Notes under the pieces: generated by a model
Seen by the model: the letters and a program-made list of their open reading frames with translations, nothing else
The model's database searches: none
Told to the model about the DNA's origin: nothing
Shown here: in pieces, positions 61,001 through 64,000 of the stretch
Position numbering within the stretch: position 1 is the stretch's first letter
Layout: each line of letters opens with the position of its first letter
Position numbers and translations under genes: made by a program
Assembly (NCBI RefSeq): GCF_003574445.1
Contig: NZ_KZ984553.1
Coordinates: 62,001 to 126,000, forward strand
DNA: 64,000 bases
Reading direction: 5' to 3'
Source of the DNA: Streptomyces sp. YIM 130001
GTDB lineage: Bacteria; Actinomycetota; Actinomycetes; Streptomycetales; Streptomycetaceae

Positions 61001-61445
61001 CCTCGTCCGAGAAGCCGTCCAGCCACGCGGCCGCGTCCGGTCCTGGTGTCCGTGTGCGCCCGACGGCCCAGGCGCACGCCGAGAAGCACACCGAGTCCTT
61101 GAGGAGAAGGCCGTCCTGGTTCACCGTGAAGGACATGAGCGCGCTGTCACCACCGACGCGCCCGTCACGGTCATCGTCCTCGCCTTGAGGGAACACCTCA
61201 CCCAGCACATCCCGCACCCGCTCAATGGCGAACACCCCGCAGTAAACCGTGTGCTGCCAGGCGTATTTCGGCCTCGGCTGCGGCAATCCAGAGCTGTCCT
61301 CCCAGGGCAGCGGCCATCCGGAACTCACGGCGTAGACCTGTTCGGACGGTTTCACCGGCGGGACCCGCTGAGGGCTGAACAGCTCGACCGCCCGCCAGTA
61401 CCGCACCACATCCGCGCGCAGTCGGCCACCGGTGACCGCCGCCAT
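58023..61445 (-). CDS. orphan superfamily 1 helicase (AAA_11/AAA_12, UPF1-like)
   Basis: A protein of 1140 residues. The N-terminal 400 residues are unassigned, with an Ala/Gly-rich stretch. The helicase core is split. It has Walker A VNGPPGTGKTTMLRDVI (about 410), a coiled-coil insertion (about 580-755), then DEAGQAAPQM (Walker B, about 870), VGDPLQLEPV (motif III), VGTVHTAQGKEADVVILVLG (motif V) and NVAVSRAKRRLIVIG (motif VI). This is the UPF1-like SF1B layout. ATG 61445 has GGGGGAG eight bases upstream and was chosen over TTG 61469. No nuclease domain or partner gene is visible. It may act in nucleic-acid repair, RNA metabolism or phage defence, undetermined. Confidence 0.88.
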   Translation of the reverse strand: MAAVTGGRLRADVVRYWRAVELFSPQRVPPVKPSEQVYAVSSGWPLPWEDSSGLPQPRPKYAWQHTVYCGVFAIERVRDVLGEVFPQGEDDDRDGRVGGDSALMSFTVNQDGLLLKDSVCFSACAWAVGRTRTPGPDAAAWLDGFSDEADACERQMLALGDGKLRVQGGRAGPGGLLAVAGRLVADAATGGVVSGLGELARGVVGEVLDGVVGKAAQAAAGKATESLAQGVADTARPYGTDDTAGTDGEEGSGQLPPDALGSRPLAFDDIAAFTAWLAARFGVEADLTPDAARVKSVQVYQSREGESGDQGFLNSFIADDLDKVSDELAAGRTGRALEDYLTGADRIDVGRRHDVREEPLLVLAGLSPEFVPLGRWPSATDRSLVLSQQFAVNRLLAELDGHHGVFSVNGPPGTGKTTMLRDVIAALVTQRACALAELRSPQQAFGKAYTWRTEGYARTVRELKPHLQGYEMVVASANNGAVQNISDEIPTLAAVAEQWRDEARYLPEQASLMLNGADAWGAVAARLGNRKNRGEFTDSFWWGNVRERGVHGGVRRTRTHQGLRDVLSGKSDPSVEPVDWSAAVRDFKAARALVERLRDERRKAAQALDGLASAKSEAVAADREAATIAGDLPDFRQRAAEAAQELTRLEDVERGCRERRRDHQSAQPGLLQSLFTFGRANRTWQDEYERLTRRVDRAIDDVTESRTKLEALRGDLAAAEQTAANARAVRGRLESLERTVATARRKWGDHVPDPADFDPFSDRATLERRERSAPWADEEFAAARTRLFIEALRLHRAFLSASGDVMLKNLQATMEVVGGNAPRDLKQDAVRAAWQNLFLAVPVVSTTFASYDRLFAGLGKEDLGWLFVDEAGQAAPQMPVGALWRSRRAVLVGDPLQLEPVVVLPWTAQQKLRTHHEVAQEWAPAWTSAQQVADRLGQWGTTLPADLPDGSTEVWVGSPLRVHRRCDDPMFTISNTIAYDGLMVHGVGDRAPFGPPEGSFWWDVRSQEATGKWVPTEGQALVDAVNRLLDKELPSNELYVISPFRDVARRAGERLRGLVPHDRVGTVHTAQGKEADVVILVLGTHPDAAGSRRWAAAKPNLLNVAVSRAKRRLIVIGNRDAWQGQRHFSALARQLPYYSW

Positions 61446-61689
61446 ATTCACCATCTCCCCCGTAGCCAAGCTGAGTTGATCAGCCTAGCTACGACCGGCG
61501 ACCCGCGAAACCGACAGTTTCCAGACGGTCACGTCACGTGTGCGAAAGTCGAGGTCCCCTGACAGGTGCCGGGCGGATCGCCTCTGTCGGCCCGGGGTGC
61601 CCGGCCTGAGCGCCGATTGCGGCTTGAGCAGCCGCTACGCGGGCGTCCGGCCCGCTAAGGCCGGGGCGACGTCGGGGGTGGCGGTGCGC

Positions 61690-61855
61690 GGTGCGCCCAT
61701 TCCCCGACCTTCACATGAAAACCCACGCACCAGCAGCCACCACACACACCGTCATTCGCCTCGACCACCGTGGCGAACGCGGGCCAGGTCTGCGTACCCA
61801 GCGGCCGGATGACGGGCGGTCCAGAGGATGCGATACCAGTCGCATCTCTACTCAC
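61690..61855 (-). pseudogene. N-terminal relic of a GNAT acetyltransferase gene
   Basis: The frame from GTG reads MSRDATGIASSGPPVIRPLG, then TQTWPAFATVVEANDGVCGG, then CWCVGFHVKVGEW. The W-x2-F...GV-GGCWC-x-x-FH pattern is that of a small GNAT family. The acetyl-CoA-binding half is missing. Confidence 0.5.
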
Positions 61856-62012
61856 GACACTTCTCTGGCACCCCGACGCTCTGGGCAGAACACGCCGAAA
61901 CGCCGAACTCAGTGATTCGTGGCCTACTCGTTCTCCTGCTGACAGTCGAGTTGATCACCATCTGCAGCGACGGGGGACATGCGAGCGCAAAAAGCGACGC
62001 GGCCCCTCATTT

Positions 62013-62085
62013 GAGCCGGGTTACCGATCACCATCAGGCCTCTCATGGCGCGATCAGCGCCACACTCAGAAGATCGGCGTCGGCC
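62013..62085 (-). pseudogene. degenerate copy of a helicase C-terminus (motif VI region)
   Basis: Over about 65 bases the DNA aligns with 58091-58157 of the intact helicase (the segment encoding NLLNVAVSRAKRRLIVIGN), with roughly three quarters of bases shared and a small deletion that breaks the frame. Read piecewise it gives DLLSVAL and MRGLMVIGNP. Confidence 0.5.
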
Positions 62086-62106
62086 GCGGAACCGGCTTCG
62101 TCGGCG

Positions 62107-62514
62107 TCAGTCCTCCACCGGATTGAGCGTCAGCGAGATCGAGTTGATGCAGTACCGCTGATCCGTAGGCGTCGCATAGCCCTCGCCCTCGAAGACGTGG
62201 CCCAGGTGGGAGCCACAGCGAGCGCAGCGCACCTCCGTTCGCACCATGCCGTGCGACGTGTCGGAGATCAGCTCCACCGCGTCCGAGTCACGCGGGTCGT
62301 AGAAGCTCGGCCAGCCGCAGTGGGACTCGAACTTCGTGGTGGAGGTGAAGAGTTCGGCGCCGCAGGCGCGGCAGGCGTAGGTGCCCTCGGTCTTGGTGTC
62401 GGTGTACTCCCCGGTGAAGGCGGGTTCCGTGCCGGCCTGGCGCAGGACGGCGTACTCGGCCGGGGAAAGTTCGGCGCGCCACTGCTCGTCGGGCTTGTCG
62501 ACGTCGTACGACAT
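62107..62514 (-). CDS. msrB: peptide-methionine (R)-S-oxide reductase
   Basis: A protein of 135 residues with GAGGAGAA upstream of ATG. Zinc sites CRAC and CARC, HCGWPSFYDP, GSHLGHVFEGEG and the catalytic Cys in RYCINSISL are all present. It reduces methionine R-sulfoxide in oxidised proteins in the cytoplasm. Full length. A C-terminal relic of the same gene lies 4.2 kb away. Confidence 0.96.
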   Translation of the reverse strand: MSYDVDKPDEQWRAELSPAEYAVLRQAGTEPAFTGEYTDTKTEGTYACRACGAELFTSTTKFESHCGWPSFYDPRDSDAVELISDTSHGMVRTEVRCARCGSHLGHVFEGEGYATPTDQRYCINSISLTLNPVED

Positions 62515-62563
62515 ATGCGTTCTCCTCGGCGTGCGGAAGCTCTGGGTCCGGGCTGCGGACCGG

Positions 62564-63958
62564 TCAGCGGGACAGGCGGGCGAGGATCTCGGGACCGAGG
62601 TCCGTGACGTCGCCCGCGCCCATGGTGAGAACGAGATCACCGGGCTTCGACATTCCCGCGACCACCTCGGGCACCGCTTCCTTGGAGGGTTCGGCCACCA
62701 CGTCGGCGCCGGCCGCGCGGGCCGCGTCGACGATCAGGGCGCTGGTGATGCCGGGAATAGGGTCCTCGCGGGCCGGATAGATGTCGAGGACCACGGAGGC
62801 GTCTGCGAGGGCGAGGGCGTCGCCCATCTCCTTGCCGAGCTCCTGGGTGCGGGAGAAGAGGTGCGGCTGGAAGACGACGAGGAGGCGGGAGTCGCCGGCC
62901 GCCGCCCGCATGGCCTCCAGGTCCGCGGTCATCTCGGTCGGGTGGTGGGCGTAGGAGTCGATGACCTGGACGCCGGCGGCCTCGCCCTTGAGCTGCAGGC
63001 GGCGCTTGACGCCGGTGTACTTGCCGAGGGCGGAGGCCAGGTTGTGCGCGGGGATGCCGAGGGCGACGCCGGCGGCGAGCGCGGCGACCGCGTTGAGCGC
63101 GTAGTGGCGGCCGGGCACGGAGACCGCGAAGGTGAGCAGCTTGCCGTCGAGCAGGACGGTGACCTCGCTGCTCAGGCCGCGCGGGGTGATCTTGTGGACG
63201 CGTACGTCGGCGGATTCGGACTCGCCGTAGGTGACGACCTTCAGGGACGACTGGTCGCGCAGCCGGCGGGTCAGTTCGATCGCGCCGGACTGGTCGGCCG
63301 AGACGATGAGGGTGCCGCCGGGCACGATGCGGCCCGCGAAGGTCTCGAATGATTCGTAGATCTCGTCCATCGAGGCGTAGTTGGCGTGGTGGTCCAGTTC
63401 CACGTTGAGGACGATGGCGACCTCGGGGGCGTACTTGTGGAAGCTGCGGTCCGATTCGTCCGCCTCGGCCACGAAGATCTCGCCCGTGCCGTGCTCGGCG
63501 TTGGAGCCGGGGGCGTCGAGGTCACCGCCGATGGCGTACGAGGGCGAGAGGCCGAGCGTGGACAGGGCCACGGCGAGCATCGACGTGGTGGTCGTCTTGC
63601 CGTGGGTTCCGGCGACGGCGATCGGCCGCAGGCCGTCCATCAGGGAGGCGAGCGCGTCGGAGCGGTGGACGACGGGGATGCCGCGGGTGTGGGCGGCGGC
63701 CAGCTCCGGGTTGTCGTCGCGGATGGCGGAGGAGACGACGACGCTCGTCGCCTCCTCGGCCAGGTGCTCGGCGGCGTGCCCGATGTGGACCGTGGCGCCC
63801 TGCGCCCGCAGCGCCTCGGCCGTCGCCGATTCGCGGGAATCGCTGCCCGCCACCGAGGCGCCGCGTCGGGCGAGGATCTTGGCGATGCCCGACATTCCCG
63901 CCCCGCCGATGCCGATGAAGTGCGGTCGGTCCATGGCGGGGGGAAGGCCGGCGGTCAT
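62564..63958 (-). CDS. murC: UDP-N-acetylmuramate--L-alanine ligase
   Basis: A protein of 464 residues, complete in the window, with AGGAG six bases before ATG. FIGIGGAGMSGIAKIL binds the UDP-substrate, AVAGTHGKTTTTSM is the ATP P-loop, AEADESD and NVELDHHANY carry metal and ligand residues, and DSYAHHPTEM is the Mur family His motif. It adds L-Ala to UDP-MurNAc in peptidoglycan precursor synthesis. It stands outside a dcw cluster next to msrB. Confidence 0.96.
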   Translation of the reverse strand: MTAGLPPAMDRPHFIGIGGAGMSGIAKILARRGASVAGSDSRESATAEALRAQGATVHIGHAAEHLAEEATSVVVSSAIRDDNPELAAAHTRGIPVVHRSDALASLMDGLRPIAVAGTHGKTTTTSMLAVALSTLGLSPSYAIGGDLDAPGSNAEHGTGEIFVAEADESDRSFHKYAPEVAIVLNVELDHHANYASMDEIYESFETFAGRIVPGGTLIVSADQSGAIELTRRLRDQSSLKVVTYGESESADVRVHKITPRGLSSEVTVLLDGKLLTFAVSVPGRHYALNAVAALAAGVALGIPAHNLASALGKYTGVKRRLQLKGEAAGVQVIDSYAHHPTEMTADLEAMRAAAGDSRLLVVFQPHLFSRTQELGKEMGDALALADASVVLDIYPAREDPIPGITSALIVDAARAAGADVVAEPSKEAVPEVVAGMSKPGDLVLTMGAGDVTDLGPEILARLSR

Positions 63959-64000
63959 CTGCGTCTCCTGGGCACGGGATCAAGGACTGGCACGGTGGTA

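Larger units (their letters stand above)
61446..62106. other. 661-base decayed interval between the helicase and msrB
   Basis: No intact gene. It contains a GNAT relic (61690-61855, minus), a 7-bp inverted repeat GATGCGA/TCGCATC (61827-61846) and a helicase C-terminus relic (62013-62085, minus). Confidence 0.55.

Noticed and set aside
48282..62106. Treating the whole interval as a defence island
   Set aside because: Apart from the orphan helicase there is no recognised defence gene; the rest is a mobile element, relics and metabolic genes.

Overview
The window looks like chromosomal DNA of a Streptomyces or close relative. GC is very high with strongly biased third codon positions, GTG starts are frequent, and several families are typical of the genus: a SAV2148-like HEPN protein, an SSI-type subtilisin inhibitor, a DUF6351 secreted protein, a MarR-GNAT fusion and an XRE-cupin regulator. 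I see no rRNA, no convincing tRNA and no CRISPR array.

Layout. 0-2.4 kb: end of a sulfonate/nitrate-type ABC importer operon (ATPase, permease) coupled to a sirohydrochlorin chelatase, as in sulfur assimilation clusters. 2.4-7 kb (minus): a secreted M15-like peptidase, a family 2 glycosyltransferase preceded by a 36-residue membrane peptide, two small conserved proteins and a secreted subtilase. 7.2-10.3 kb (minus): a complete sugar ABC importer. 10.5-13.7 kb: a phosphotransferase, a DnaQ-like exonuclease with a short upstream ORF, and the HEPN protein. 14-22.9 kb: glgX, treY and treZ, the glycogen-to-trehalose route, interspersed with an M14 carboxypeptidase and a protease inhibitor. 22.9-26.8 kb: membrane PDZ protein, L,D-transpeptidase, flavin-type oxidase, PIG-L deacetylase. 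26.8-32.2 kb (minus): a sugar-acid catabolic operon (Tat lipoprotein, two permeases, mannonate dehydratase) with a FadR-type regulator and a clear operator. 32.3-39.2 kb (minus): FG-GAP protein, DUF6351 protein, galactonate dehydratase, AraC regulator. 39.5-48.3 kb: an exonuclease pseudogene, then dienelactone hydrolase, GrpB-family fusion, TetR, MarR-GNAT, phosphatase, MFS exporter, XRE-cupin regulator and amidohydrolase.

48.3-62.1 kb is accessory and partly decayed. Its centre is an element of about 5.5 kb carrying a Tn554-like trio (two tyrosine recombinases and a DUF6262/TnpC-like coiled-coil protein) plus a serine beta-lactamase-like cargo gene. It splits a SnoaL-like gene: the first 75 codons lie at 51389-51613 and the last 60 codons plus stop at 57139-57321. 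Beyond it are a DsbA-like relic, an msrB relic, an orphan 1140-residue SF1 helicase, a GNAT relic and a degenerate copy of a helicase C-terminus. 62.1-64 kb returns to core genes: msrB and murC.

The best candidates for something new are the trio element with its serine hydrolase cargo and shared end motifs, the orphan helicase bracketed by duplicated fragments, two short translationally coupled upstream ORFs, and several well-formed operators.
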